Assembly: GCA_919902665.1 (NCBI GenBank)
Contig: CAKKRK010000195.1
Coordinates: forward strand, 1-59,881
Direction of reading: 5' to 3'
DNA: 59,881 nucleotides
Source: Nitrospiraceae bacterium
Lineage (GTDB): Bacteria > Nitrospirota > Nitrospiria > Nitrospirales > Nitrospiraceae
Shown: positions 1 through 8,997 of the stretch, in pieces
Numbering within the stretch: position 1 is the first letter of the stretch
Layout of the letters: the number at the start of each line of letters is the position of its first letter
The notes under the pieces: generated by a model
Databases searched by the model: none
What the model was told of the DNA's origin: nothing
Seen by the model: only the letters and a program-made list of their open reading frames with translations
Program-made: the position numbers and the translations under genes

Positions 1-190
1 CGTTGGTGCAAAGATTTCACTCGCTCGGCATGTCTGTTTTCACACAGCCTCGGCCGATAGCGGCCATCACGGCTGGTCAATCTTGCCGCATCTTCAGCAA
101 CACTACAGCGCGAAGCTTTCGTGAAACAGCCACGTGAGGGGATCGTTTAGGCCGCAAGGATTCGTGCAGCATGACTCCATTGATCCACCG

Positions 191-1162
191 TTACCACGCG
201 TAAGCTTCCGGCGCGGCGCCACCCGGACCTGGGAAAATCTCATCCAGTTGTTTCAAGGTGTCCTGGTCCAGAACAAGACTCAGTGCCCGCATCGCCCCTT
301 CCAGCTGTTCCATGGTGCGTGGCCCAATGATCGGCGCCGTGACGGCCTTCTGATGCAGCAGCCAGGCCAGTGCGACATCAGCCGGTCGTTCGCCGATCTT
401 CCCGCACAACGCCTCATACGCTTCCAGTTTTGAACGAGACTTGACCACCTCTTTTTGTAGGTCCTCGTCGGCTCGACGCCCACTACCTGCGGATTGCAGG
501 ACCCCGGCCAAGAGCCCACGCCCAAGCGGACTCCAGGGGATCAGACCAATGCCATAGGCCTCACAAGCAGGAATGACTTCCAGCTCAATCATACGTTCAG
601 TAAGGTTATAGAGACTCTGCTCCGAGACAAGTCCAAAGAAATGGCGGCTGCGCGCCGCTTCCTGAGCCTGAGCCAAATGCCACCCGGCAAAGTTGCTGCT
701 GCCCACATAGACCACCTTGCCTTCTCTGACTAACTGCTCCATCGCTTGCCAAACTTCTTCCCAGGGTGTCTCTCGATCGACATGATGCATCTGATACAGA
801 TCGATCCAGTCTGTTTGAAGCCGGCGCAGACTCTCTTCACAAGCCTGCTTGATATGACGGGCCGAAAGGCGAGACTGATTGGGCCACTCCCCCATGCGGC
901 CAAATACTTTGGTAGCCAGCACCACCTTCTCTCGCCGGCCTCCACCCTGTGCAAACCACCGGCCGACGATCTGCTCTGTCCACCCTTCGCCGAGTTTCCA
1001 CCCATACACATTGGCCGTATCGAAAAAGTTGATCCCGAGATCTAACGCTCGATCCATTATGGCGAAGCTGTCCTGCTCACTCGTCTGCGGCCCAAAATTC
1101 ATGGTCCCGAGACAGAGCCGACTGACTTTCACGCCTGACCGGCCAAGCTGTGTATATTCCAT
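191..1162 (-). CDS. Aldo/keto reductase
   Basis: This is a 323-residue protein with the whole (beta/alpha)8 aldo/keto reductase fold. Such enzymes reduce aldehydes or ketones with NAD(P)H in the cytoplasm. The catalytic tetrad can be read as Asp48 and Tyr53 (FDTANVY), Lys85 (LATKVFG) and His126 (LYQMHHVD). The cofactor-binding end is present as IIGPRTMEQLE near residues 275-290. The start ATG gives the usual N-terminus (YTQLGRSGVKVSRLCLGTM). The family includes proteins related to YajO/Tas and to potassium-channel beta subunits; the substrate cannot be read from the sequence. It appears to stand alone, with a palindromic repeat upstream of it. Confidence 0.9.
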   Translation of the reverse strand: MEYTQLGRSGVKVSRLCLGTMNFGPQTSEQDSFAIMDRALDLGINFFDTANVYGWKLGEGWTEQIVGRWFAQGGGRREKVVLATKVFGRMGEWPNQSRLSARHIKQACEESLRRLQTDWIDLYQMHHVDRETPWEEVWQAMEQLVREGKVVYVGSSNFAGWHLAQAQEAARSRHFFGLVSEQSLYNLTERMIELEVIPACEAYGIGLIPWSPLGRGLLAGVLQSAGSGRRADEDLQKEVVKSRSKLEAYEALCGKIGERPADVALAWLLHQKAVTAPIIGPRTMEQLEGAMRALSLVLDQDTLKQLDEIFPGPGGAAPEAYAW

Positions 1163-1212
1163 GGAGAACCGACTCTCTACTTAGACCAAGACTCAAGGCC
1201 CTCGATCGAGCC

Positions 1213-1403
1213 TAGCAGGCTGTTAAAAAACTATTGCGCGGCACGATCACACTCGACAGCATGGAGATCATAGACCGCAGGGTGTTCAACAAGGCCGTCC
1301 AGCAAGGCCTCAGCAAGCGAAGAGGCGAGGCGTACGCTTCGGTACGTTGAGCCTCTGAGCGAGGCGAGAACGCCGCTGGACGGACTTGTTCAACACCCTG
1401 CTA
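1213..1403. repeat. Dispersed palindromic repeat element, copy 1
   Basis: A TAGCAGGCTGTTAAAAAAC piece at 1213-1231 is followed by an imperfect palindrome at about 1279-1399. Its outer arms (1279-1303 and 1375-1399) are reverse complements with 2 mismatches in 25. A 38-nt block at 1342-1379 is identical to 3793-3830 in copy 2. The right edge (CCCTGCTA) contributes the TAG stop codon of the neighbouring gene on the minus strand. It fits a REP/MITE-like non-autonomous element; no transposase is present. Confidence 0.75.
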
Positions 1404-1808
1404 ATAGCCCCGCCCGGTACTCCCCCCACGCCCCATGCGATCGAGTGGGAGGGCATCATAACGTTGTTTGAGATCCGGATGTTCGCCGAGATAGTGCTTG
1501 ACCGCTGCATCATCCGCAAACACTTCAGGACTACGCTTGCGATATTCTTCAAGCGTCAGATCGTGCTTCGCCAGGAGCGCCGTGAGCTTGGCATTGATAT
1601 CCGCTCCCATCTGTTGCATGCGTTCCTGTGACGGACGCTGTCCTTCACCATAACCTGCGCCCCCCTTGAAATAGTTCGTCATCATCTCACCGATCTCAAT
1701 GCGCGCATTGACGAACTTTTCCACTTCAGCCGGCTCAGCGGCACAGGCCGGCCCGGCGAAGAGAAGAACCCCCACCAACACATTGATCACTCTCAGTCGT
1801 AGATTCAT
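1401..1808 (-). CDS. Small exported protein of unknown function
   Basis: This 135-residue protein has an N-terminal signal peptide (residues 1-23, ending ACA-AEP), so it should be exported to the periplasm. The mature part is mostly helical and charged, with the stretches EKFVNARIEIGEMM and LTALLAKHDLTLEEYRKR, and ends in a Gly/Arg-rich tail (GRGGSTGRGY). No domain is recognised. The spacing of the helical stretches is loosely like small periplasmic proteins described as DUF4168 or Spy-like, but this is a guess. The stop codon lies inside the right edge of the palindromic repeat. Confidence 0.6.
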   Translation of the reverse strand: MNLRLRVINVLVGVLLFAGPACAAEPAEVEKFVNARIEIGEMMTNYFKGGAGYGEGQRPSQERMQQMGADINAKLTALLAKHDLTLEEYRKRSPEVFADDAAVKHYLGEHPDLKQRYDALPLDRMGRGGSTGRGY

Positions 1809-1921
1809 GGTTTTGCTCCTCTTGACGTTGCCCTACACGATGGTCGCTCCCACACTATGCTCATCATACCGTCCGTGTAGGTACGGATGCACGGGAGCAG
1901 AAGGGACCGTGATCGTCACTT

Positions 1922-2545
1922 TCACTCGACTGATTGTCCTTGGAGAAAAAGCGCTTGTTCCACCGTACGGAAGAACTGTTGATAAAGATCCGGCTCCTCC
2001 ACGGCGCGAAGGTAAAACTGTGCGCTCGCGCGTACGACCAGTTGAGTCTCGTTCCGCTTACGGACCGTCACCGTAACACGCACTAAATTGCTCCGGTTAT
2101 AGAACGGGCCCCATGTTCGGTAATTGCGGTTGAGCACCAAGAGTGCATCAGGTTGATACCACACATAGCTCACATCTCCACCATAGACCTGCTCGGTCTC
2201 GACATATTTCCGTCCGGACACGATTCCCAGTTCTTCGTCGAGGACCTCTACCTTGAAATCCAGGTCTTGCAGAGTGGCCAGGATGACGCTCAGCATCCGT
2301 TGTCGGTCGGTGGTATCGAACACCCGCGACTGGGCGGATCGAATTTTGACCTGACTTTCATCGGAGAGCCAGATTTGATCGCGCGAGTCCCATTGATTGT
2401 GATGTCGCAATTCATAGGGCATCGGGCAGCCTTGCAAGAGGAGACAGAACAGACCACTGATTGCAAGCTGCACCCGGCGCCTACCGCTCGACGTCGAGGA
2501 GCTGTCTCGATCTCGTTTCATGGCGGCCATACCCGCTCGACTCAT
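1922..2545 (-). CDS. Lipoprotein, tandem paralog family member 1
   Basis: This 207-residue protein has a hydrophobic segment ending in the lipobox LLQGC (Cys at about residue 39), so it should be a lipid-anchored envelope protein. The core motif IRSAQSRVFDTTDRQRML, then LQDLDFKVE and ELGIVSG, is shared with the next two upstream genes, as is the C-terminal pattern DLYQQFFRTVEQALFL. The start ATG overlaps the stop of the upstream gene as ATGA (2542-2545), so the two are translationally coupled. It is the last gene of a three-gene run of paralogs. Function unknown; no catalytic motif is visible. Confidence 0.7.
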   Translation of the reverse strand: MSRAGMAAMKRDRDSSSTSSGRRRVQLAISGLFCLLLQGCPMPYELRHHNQWDSRDQIWLSDESQVKIRSAQSRVFDTTDRQRMLSVILATLQDLDFKVEVLDEELGIVSGRKYVETEQVYGGDVSYVWYQPDALLVLNRNYRTWGPFYNRSNLVRVTVTVRKRNETQLVVRASAQFYLRAVEEPDLYQQFFRTVEQALFLQGQSVE

Positions 2546-2979
2546 TGCTTGGCAACGAACAGTGATCGTTCCAGTGTGGCGAAGAAATTCTGGTAGACCT
2601 TGGGATCTTCAATCGGCTTATTATTATAGATGGCATTCGCACGGATCGTCGTTCGCCCATCGGTTTCAGAACGGATCGTCACACTGATCCCCACAATGTC
2701 ATAAAAGTTCGGCTCGGCAAAACGTGCGGCCGTGATCAGCCCCAGCGACTCATTCGCCCGTTCGATAATGAAGCCAAGATCCTGCAATGCGGCAATCACG
2801 CCACGCATCGCCGTCTGTCGATCCTTCACATCAAACGAACGAGTTTGGATGCTCCGAATCTTCATCTGTGCGTCGGTCGGCGCAAGCAAGTCCGGAGTAG
2901 GCTGTGGAGGGGTACAGCCGAAGGTTATGGCAACGACAACCCACGCAATGAGAGCCCCAACGACACGGTGGCGCATCAT
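2542..2979 (-). CDS. Lipoprotein, tandem paralog family member 2
   Basis: The 145-residue protein starts at paired ATG codons (2974-2979) just after GAGGT and 11 nt after the stop of the upstream paralog; a longer in-frame extension is rejected because it overlaps that gene. A signal segment ends in a lipobox (TFGC, Cys at about residue 21). The core is IRSIQTRSFDVKDRQ, IAALQDLGFIIE and ESLGLITA, ending in DPKVYQNFFATLERSLFV. These match the other two paralogs position by position. It is probably an envelope lipoprotein with a small alpha/beta domain. Function unknown. Confidence 0.7.
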   Translation of the reverse strand: MMRHRVVGALIAWVVVAITFGCTPPQPTPDLLAPTDAQMKIRSIQTRSFDVKDRQTAMRGVIAALQDLGFIIERANESLGLITAARFAEPNFYDIVGISVTIRSETDGRTTIRANAIYNNKPIEDPKVYQNFFATLERSLFVAKQ

Positions 2980-2989
2980 GACCTCATAC

Positions 2990-3586
2990 TTAGAGTGCAA
3001 ACGGTTCGAGAAATACCGCCTTGGACAGTTTTGCAAAAAAGGTCTGGTACATGACCGGATCGCGTAACATTTCCATTCGCTGTTCTCCCGGTGCAATCGA
3101 CTGATTCCCTGCCGATCCGTCCCCCTTCCAGACGACCCGGTAAAAGACCACCCGGACTTCCTGCCGCGTGGCGTCGGCATTGATGGGACGAGTCACCAAC
3201 GTCGCAGCGATTTTTTGATGCAGATCGACGGCAATAATGATTGGAGGTTGCTGAACGAAGATCAATCCGGTGCTCAGTACAAAGATCCCAAAGCGGCTGA
3301 TATCCTGCCCATATTCCCTGGCGCTCCGCTCCTTCGCCGCACGCAAAAATCCCACCTCACGCACACTCTCTTCAATCTGAAACCCCACATCTTGGAGCAC
3401 CGCTGCCGAGGCAGAGAGAAGTTCGGCTTCATCTTTGGTCTCAAACACACGGGTTTGCATCGCCCTGTTCCGCAGGCTCTCTTCCTGCAGCTGAAAGAGG
3501 TCCTGCGGGTGCGTCTGGGCGACACAGCCCATCAACCCCATCGCCATCACGATCGTACTTGCCGCGACACTCCATCGTGGCATCAT
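2990..3586 (-). CDS. Lipoprotein, tandem paralog family member 3
   Basis: The 198-residue protein starts at paired ATG codons (3581-3586) after GGTGGA; the longer open frame runs back into the palindromic repeat and is not used. The lipobox is LMGC (Cys at about residue 21). It shares the family motifs NRAMQTRVFETKDEAELL, LQDVGFQIEE and the C-terminal DPVMYQTFFAKLSKAVFL. Unlike its two paralogs it carries an insert with a hydrophobic stretch (FGIFVLSTGLIFVQQPPIII) and a longer loop with GNQSIAPGEQR. It is first in the run, directly downstream of the palindromic repeat. Function unknown. Confidence 0.7.
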   Translation of the reverse strand: MMPRWSVAASTIVMAMGLMGCVAQTHPQDLFQLQEESLRNRAMQTRVFETKDEAELLSASAAVLQDVGFQIEESVREVGFLRAAKERSAREYGQDISRFGIFVLSTGLIFVQQPPIIIAVDLHQKIAATLVTRPINADATRQEVRVVFYRVVWKGDGSAGNQSIAPGEQRMEMLRDPVMYQTFFAKLSKAVFLEPFAL

Positions 3587-3601
3587 TCCACCGACACTCC
3601 C

Positions 3602-3853
3602 TAATAGGCTGTGGAAAAACTTATGCTCACTACGGAATCCGTCATGAATATCGAGGTGCGAGACAGCGTTGAATCGCCATGCAGAATGCGCAACAATTCC
3701 ATCCGGCAAGGCCACAGCGAGCGAAGAAGCGACGCGTAGACTGTTTTCACCCGCCCACCCATCGCCTGTCTAAACAGGCGTCTGATCAAGCCGTACGTTG
3801 AGCCTCTGAGCGAGGCGAGAACGCCGCTGGCGGACGTTTCCCGCATCCTGTTA
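3602..3853. repeat. Dispersed palindromic repeat element, copy 2
   Basis: This begins with TAATAGGCTGTGGAAAAAC (3602-3620), like the left piece of copy 1, and contains the 38-nt block at 3793-3830 that is identical in copy 1. Outer arms near 3682-3710 and 3825-3850 are partly complementary. A central stretch (about 3740-3790) is not shared with copy 1. The right edge (ATCCTGTTA) supplies the TAA stop codon of the neighbouring lipoprotein gene, as in copy 1. Confidence 0.7.
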
Positions 3854-4249
3854 AAACTGTGTGGCGTTATAGGCAAAGTCTCGGACCATTTTATCTTCGT
3901 CGTACTTGATAATGATGGTCAGCGTGCGTTGGCGCTGAGAACTGGAGCTATTCCGTGACGCCGCACCAAGGATGATGATCCCGGCAAATGATGAGCTCGC
4001 CGTATCGACTCGATCGCTAGATACCTTATCGTAGATCCAGACTTCTCGTCGTTTCTCATCGGTCGTGACGATGTTGGGGCTGCCTAGCAGTTCAGCAACT
4101 CGAGAGGCCGGCATGCCGACTTTGACCTCACCCTGCACTGTCCCCACGGTCAGCCGGTCTTCCTTGATTTCTGCCTTTTCTCCTCCGCCCACACATCCTG
4201 GCAGCACAGCCATCAGGCACAGGCACCACATCATTCCTAGTCGTTTCAT
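3851..4249 (-). CDS. Lipoprotein with SmpA/OmlA (BamE-like) domain
   Basis: The start at 4249 gives a classic lipoprotein signal (MKRLGMMWCLCLMAVLPGC, Cys19) preceded by the Shine-Dalgarno GGAGGGAGA; a longer frame is ignored. The 132-residue product contains VKVGMPASRVAELLGSPNIV followed by REVWIYDK, the pattern of SmpA/OmlA/BamE-type domains, which in BamE serve outer-membrane protein assembly. A hydrophobic GIIILGAA and a Ser-rich stretch follow, then a last beta-strand (LTIIIKYD). It is probably an outer-membrane-associated lipoprotein. It is too divergent to call BamE itself. The stop codon lies in the edge of palindromic repeat 2. Confidence 0.7.
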   Translation of the reverse strand: MKRLGMMWCLCLMAVLPGCVGGGEKAEIKEDRLTVGTVQGEVKVGMPASRVAELLGSPNIVTTDEKRREVWIYDKVSSDRVDTASSSFAGIIILGAASRNSSSSQRQRTLTIIIKYDEDKMVRDFAYNATQF

Positions 4250-4333
4250 CGGATCTCCCTCCTTGCCATTAGTGGCAGCGTCCGCCCGGTACACTCATCG
4301 CCAAACGCACACGTGTGGGCAGCTCAGACATCG

Positions 4334-5782
4334 TCAGCTTTCCGTTTCTTCGACCTCGCGATGCGCTGAAGGAATGCCGTAGCGTTTACACTTTTCCCAG
4401 AGCGCCTTTCGGGACAGCCCCAAAATTTTCGATGCCGTCGTTCGACTCCCATCCACGCGCTCCAACACGGAAACAATATAGTCCTTTTCGAAGCCTTCTC
4501 GTGCAGTGGCAAGTGAGGTGAGGGACATATCCTTCTTCTTCTTCCCTCCGGTCAAACCTTCACCGCAGAAGCCGCAAGATTCCTGTGGAGCACCCCCCAG
4601 ATATGGGCAGGATTGAAATCCACAGAGGTCAGCCGGCTGCACCGTCGTTCTGTCCCGTCCAAGCGCCACGGCCCGCTCAACCATATTTTCCAACTCTCGC
4701 ACATTTCCCGGATAGGAATAGCGGAGCAACAATTCCCGCGCCTGCTGGGAAAACCCAGGCAGTTGTTTGTTCAGTTTCAGCGAACATGTTTCGAGGACGT
4801 ACTCGGCGATGACCAGAATATCTTCTTGCCGTTGTCTGAGCGGCGGAACGATGATCGGCACGACGTTGAGCCGATAAAAGAGGTCTTCGCGGAACCGACC
4901 CTGTGCCACCTCTTTGCGTAGGTCTTTCTGTGTGGCGCACACAAGTCGCACATCCGTTTCGATCGGCTCATTGCTCCCGACCCGTTCGAAGGTACGTTCC
5001 TGCAGGGCGCGCAAAAGTTTCACCTGTACTACGGACGAGATTTCGCCGATTTCGTCAAGGAACAAGGTCCCTCGATTCGCCATTTCGAATCGCCCGCGTC
5101 GCTGGCGTAACGCGCCCGTAAAGGCCCCTTTCTCGTGGCCGAAGAGTTCCGCTTCCAGCAGTGTCTCCGGCAACGCGGCGCAGCTGACTTTGATCAGCGG
5201 ATACCCTTTCCGCGGGCTGTTCTGATGCAGCGCGTTGGCGACAAGTTCCTTGCCTGTTCCACTCTCCCCCACGATCAGGACGGTGGAATCGGTCTCAGCC
5301 ACGAGCTTGATCTTGTCCAGTACACCGCGCATCTGACTGTTCGCCCCTAAAATGCCATTGAAGCAGAACTTGTCCTCGAGCTGATGTTTGAGATCCTGAT
5401 TCTCCCGACGGAGCGCGATCATGCCACCGACCCGCTCAACGATCAGCAGTAATTCGTCCATCTGGAATGGCTTCGTGATGTAGTCAAACGCCCCCAGCTT
5501 CATCGCCTCAACAGCCGTTTCGACTGATCCATGTGCGGTAATCACGAGCACCTCGGTCTGAGGCTCTTTACCTTTGGCCGTCTGAAGCACAGTCAACCCA
5601 TCCACACCCGGCAATCGCAGGTCGGTGATCACCACGTCATAGGTCTTCTCGTGTATCGCTTCGAGCCCTTCCGTGCCAGTGGAAGCCGCCTGAACCTCGC
5701 AACCAACAGCCTCCAACGCATCCATCATGGAAAGACGCATCAAGGGCTCATCGTCGACCAGCAGAACAGTCAACCCTTTCAT
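4334..5782 (-). CDS. Sigma-54-dependent response regulator (NtrC family)
   Basis: The start at 5782 follows GGAGAGGG and overlaps the kinase stop as ATGA. The 482-residue protein has a receiver domain (1-120, phospho-acceptor Asp54 in VVITDLRLPG), a sigma-54 activator AAA+ domain (about 140-375; Walker A GESGTGKE, the sigma-54 contact loop GAFTGA, Walker B LFLDEIG) and a Fis-type helix-turn-helix at the C-terminus (TASKILGLSRKALWEKCKRYG). Between AAA+ and helix-turn-helix lies a segment with four cysteines spaced C-x4-C-x10-C-x2-C, followed by a KKKK run, which is not standard for NtrC. It should activate sigma-54 promoters when phosphorylated by the adjacent kinase. Targets unknown. Confidence 0.9.
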   Translation of the reverse strand: MKGLTVLLVDDEPLMRLSMMDALEAVGCEVQAASTGTEGLEAIHEKTYDVVITDLRLPGVDGLTVLQTAKGKEPQTEVLVITAHGSVETAVEAMKLGAFDYITKPFQMDELLLIVERVGGMIALRRENQDLKHQLEDKFCFNGILGANSQMRGVLDKIKLVAETDSTVLIVGESGTGKELVANALHQNSPRKGYPLIKVSCAALPETLLEAELFGHEKGAFTGALRQRRGRFEMANRGTLFLDEIGEISSVVQVKLLRALQERTFERVGSNEPIETDVRLVCATQKDLRKEVAQGRFREDLFYRLNVVPIIVPPLRQRQEDILVIAEYVLETCSLKLNKQLPGFSQQARELLLRYSYPGNVRELENMVERAVALGRDRTTVQPADLCGFQSCPYLGGAPQESCGFCGEGLTGGKKKKDMSLTSLATAREGFEKDYIVSVLERVDGSRTTASKILGLSRKALWEKCKRYGIPSAHREVEETES

Positions 5783-8700
5783 GTTTCCCTCTCCGCAAAG
5801 GAACGGTCTCGTGACACGGGCAGGCACAGCGTGAACGTCGTTCCTTTTCCAACTTCGCTCTCGACTAAAATTTTTCCGCCATGCCGCTCCACGATACCAA
5901 GGTTGACCGAGAGACCAAGCCCCGTCCCCTCTCCTTCCCCTTTGGTCGTGAAGAAGGGATCAAAGATCCGTGGGAGCACCGATGCAGGAATGCCAGACCC
6001 CGTATCGCTCACCTCGACTCGGCAAATGCCCTCAGCCACGGAAGTCCTGATCGTCAGCACTCCGCCATTTCTCATGGCCTGCACGGCGTTCAAGATCAAA
6101 TTCATCAAGACTTGTTCGATCATATGCCGATCAACCATCACACTGGGTAAGTCATGGGTTGGAAATGTTTCCAAATGAATGCGATTGGAGGCAAAGAGAT
6201 GCGTGGTTAGCCCTAACACTTGGCCGACGATTCGATTGATATCAGCCGGGCTGAAAGCTGGTTCGTGCTGCTGTGAAAAATCGAGCAACTGCCGAACAAT
6301 CTTTTGAACACGACGGACGCCATGTTCCATGGAAGTCCAATATTCCTCTTGACGTGCCGGGGAAAGGGTCCCCTTTCGAAGGTTGTAGAGACAATTCAGG
6401 ATTCCTCCGAGAGGATTGTTGATTTCATGGGCCACCCCCGCTGCCAGTTGGCCAATTGAGGCCAGTTTTTCCGCATTGCGAATCTGTCGCTCCAGCTTCT
6501 TGGTCTCCGTCATGTCACGCGCGATGCCAAGCACTCCAAGAATCTCCCCGTCGGCCCCTTGAAGAGGAGAGACACTGACCATGACGGCACGCACTTCACC
6601 CAGCCGAGTCACGACTTCGACCTCGTACACCTGCTTGGCCCCGATATCCAGCGTACTCTTGAGACGTCGTCCCCGATGACGCCGGGAGAGCAGTGAGAGA
6701 TACGGCCGTCCGATCAAATCATCCTTGCGATAGCCCCACACATTGACCTTACTGTTGACATAGGTAAACTGCTGATCCAGATCGAGTGTATAAATGACGT
6801 CGTTGGCATTCTCGAGCAAATTTTCCAAGTACTGCTTGGTCTCTTCGATCTCTCTTGTGCGTTCTCTCACGTTCAGTTCAAGATCTTCTCGGTATGATTG
6901 CAGTTGACGCTCGAGCTTTTTCCGATCAGTAATATCGCGAAGCTGCACCATCACCAGCAATTGTTCCGTCCCATCGACGCGAATCAAGTCCATTTCCACC
7001 GGGATCTCATGGCGATCGGCATGGTACACCGTCATTTCCTGAGTGGTGACCTGCCGTTGCTCCGTACTGACATCGCACAACCAGCCTGTGAAGGCTCGGT
7101 GGTGCGCGTCCGGGACGATATTGAGAACGCTCTTCCCGACGATCTCCGACTCGGCATAGCCCAGTACGTGTTGTTCCCGTTCATTGACGGCCACGACAGC
7201 CCCCGTCGCACTCACCATAAACACCGAATCAGCGACGAAATCGAAAAGGGACTTATAGCGGGCTTGCGATGCTGTCAGCTGCTGTGTACGCTCCGACACC
7301 GCCTGCTCAAGCCCAATCGTGTACCGCTGAAGTTCCTGCTCTAACTGGCGCCGTTCGGTCACATCTCGAACGAACGCACGAGAGTGGACCAGTCCCCCTC
7401 GTGCTTGATCGAAGAGTGCCGTCGCATGAATTTCCACGTCGATCGGTCGGTGATCTTTTGCCAACAGCATCGTTTCGATTGCGGCCTGCCCCAAACAAGC
7501 CAGCTGCTCCAGAAAGTGGGACACCTGTGATTCCTGTCCGGTCGGAACGAGGTCAAAAAGCTTCATCCCCCACACTTCGTCATGGGTATATCCGAGCTTA
7601 TCGAGGCCGGTTTTATTGACATGGACCAGCCGACCATCTCGATCAAATTGACAGATCATTTCCGGTGCATGTTCGATCAAATCCCGATACTTCTCTTCTA
7701 ACTGTCGAACCTCTGTCATCTGCTGTTCGATCTGCCTGAATGAGCGTTGCAGATTGCTCGCCATTTGATTGAACGCTTGAGCCAATCGTTCAATTTCGTC
7801 ACCAGTCTTGATCTCCAGTCTTTGCTCTAAGCGTCCGCTCCCGATCTGATGGACACCATCATGCAACATCCGGATCGGTCGAACGATTCGGCGGGCGACG
7901 ATCACTCCTGTTACAGAGAGCACGACTAACACCATCATGCCAAATAACAAGACCTTGACCATCAACTCCCCCAGTGGGGCAAAAGTCTCTGATGGATCTT
8001 GGCGAACTACTGTAATCCAGCGCCTCCCACCAATACTGCCTATTGCAAGCTGATCGGCAAACCGTACCGGTGCAAACCCGATCAGGGCGCGCTTGTTTCC
8101 GTGCGAGTCGTCAGCGGCCACTGCCCATCCTGGCTTCGGAGCCCCCAGCGTACTGATCAATTCAGAATCGATCGAGTGGGCTTCTGGCGGAAGCACAGGA
8201 CAAATCACAACACCCCCGTCCGAGGTGAACAACATGGCATGGCCTGTCACGCCGAACGAACCCTCAGCAATGGACTGAAACAATGTGTCACGCCGAAGAA
8301 GGATCGTCACGGCGCCGACCACCACCCGATGTTGATCATCCAAAATCGGTGCAGCGACGATGACGACGTGAGTCCCAAACGCTGGGTCGAAGGCGATTTC
8401 ACCCACATAAGGATGCTGGCTGCCGCCTTTTACCACGGCCTGCCACCAGGCGGTCTTGGCATAAGAATATTCGACCTGGGGAATCGAACTGACCACCAAC
8501 GCTCCCTGTCCATCGGTCACCAAGATGCCGACATAGTCTGACTTTCGAATCTCGTGCCATCGAATCAAATAATTGGTGACAATCCGGTTAACGAAGAGGG
8601 GGAATTCGCTTCGCTTGTCTCGCTGCCTCCATCGCTGTTGCCAACCCTGGATGATGTCCGAAATGCTCTGAGCGTCTTTGCCCTCGTACGTTCGGTTGGC

Positions 8701-8958
8701 TTCCAAAACGGCGGTGCGAAGAAAGGGCGCGGTCGCGAGTTGTTGGGCCTCGTTCATACCCCGCGTAACATGCATTTCGATCCGGCGGGCGGCCTCGACG
8801 GCCACTTCTTTGAAATTCGTCCCCGTCGACTCCTGCAGGGCGCGTCGTTCTTCGACATAAATGAGGGCAAGCATGAGGGTCAGCGGCAGGAGACCGACCA
8901 TCACGATCGCCGCGATGGTCTTCTGCTGGAGACTGTGAGACCGGCTCCAGAGTGTCAT
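5779..8958 (-). CDS. Membrane sensor histidine kinase with Cache, HAMP and PAS domains
   Basis: This 1059-residue kinase has a membrane helix near residues 15-33, a periplasmic double-Cache-like sensor to about 335, a second helix (about 336-358), a HAMP linker (VARRIVRPIRMLHDGV onward), and three PAS domains (about 425-545, 560-680, 700-825). The first two PAS are joined by coiled-coil linkers. The kinase core follows: H-box GVAHEINNPLGG with His844, N-box LMNLILNAVQAM, G1 DTGSGIP, G2 GTGLGL. It probably autophosphorylates and passes the phosphate to Asp54 of the coupled regulator. The PAS region may read redox state or a ligand; none of the PAS domains shows a CxxCH haem motif. A 12-bp perfect palindrome lies 40 nt upstream. 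Confidence 0.9.
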   Translation of the reverse strand: MTLWSRSHSLQQKTIAAIVMVGLLPLTLMLALIYVEERRALQESTGTNFKEVAVEAARRIEMHVTRGMNEAQQLATAPFLRTAVLEANRTYEGKDAQSISDIIQGWQQRWRQRDKRSEFPLFVNRIVTNYLIRWHEIRKSDYVGILVTDGQGALVVSSIPQVEYSYAKTAWWQAVVKGGSQHPYVGEIAFDPAFGTHVVIVAAPILDDQHRVVVGAVTILLRRDTLFQSIAEGSFGVTGHAMLFTSDGGVVICPVLPPEAHSIDSELISTLGAPKPGWAVAADDSHGNKRALIGFAPVRFADQLAIGSIGGRRWITVVRQDPSETFAPLGELMVKVLLFGMMVLVVLSVTGVIVARRIVRPIRMLHDGVHQIGSGRLEQRLEIKTGDEIERLAQAFNQMASNLQRSFRQIEQQMTEVRQLEEKYRDLIEHAPEMICQFDRDGRLVHVNKTGLDKLGYTHDEVWGMKLFDLVPTGQESQVSHFLEQLACLGQAAIETMLLAKDHRPIDVEIHATALFDQARGGLVHSRAFVRDVTERRQLEQELQRYTIGLEQAVSERTQQLTASQARYKSLFDFVADSVFMVSATGAVVAVNEREQHVLGYAESEIVGKSVLNIVPDAHHRAFTGWLCDVSTEQRQVTTQEMTVYHADRHEIPVEMDLIRVDGTEQLLVMVQLRDITDRKKLERQLQSYREDLELNVRERTREIEETKQYLENLLENANDVIYTLDLDQQFTYVNSKVNVWGYRKDDLIGRPYLSLLSRRHRGRRLKSTLDIGAKQVYEVEVVTRLGEVRAVMVSVSPLQGADGEILGVLGIARDMTETKKLERQIRNAEKLASIGQLAAGVAHEINNPLGGILNCLYNLRKGTLSPARQEEYWTSMEHGVRRVQKIVRQLLDFSQQHEPAFSPADINRIVGQVLGLTTHLFASNRIHLETFPTHDLPSVMVDRHMIEQVLMNLILNAVQAMRNGGVLTIRTSVAEGICRVEVSDTGSGIPASVLPRIFDPFFTTKGEGEGTGLGLSVNLGIVERHGGKILVESEVGKGTTFTLCLPVSRDRSFAERET

Positions 8959-8997
8959 GGCTATACCACAGAGACGTGGAAACTAGGCTTCCATTCG

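Noticed and set aside
3601..3876. 91-codon minus-strand frame over the second palindromic repeat
   Set aside because: It consists mainly of the repeat element and has no protein features.
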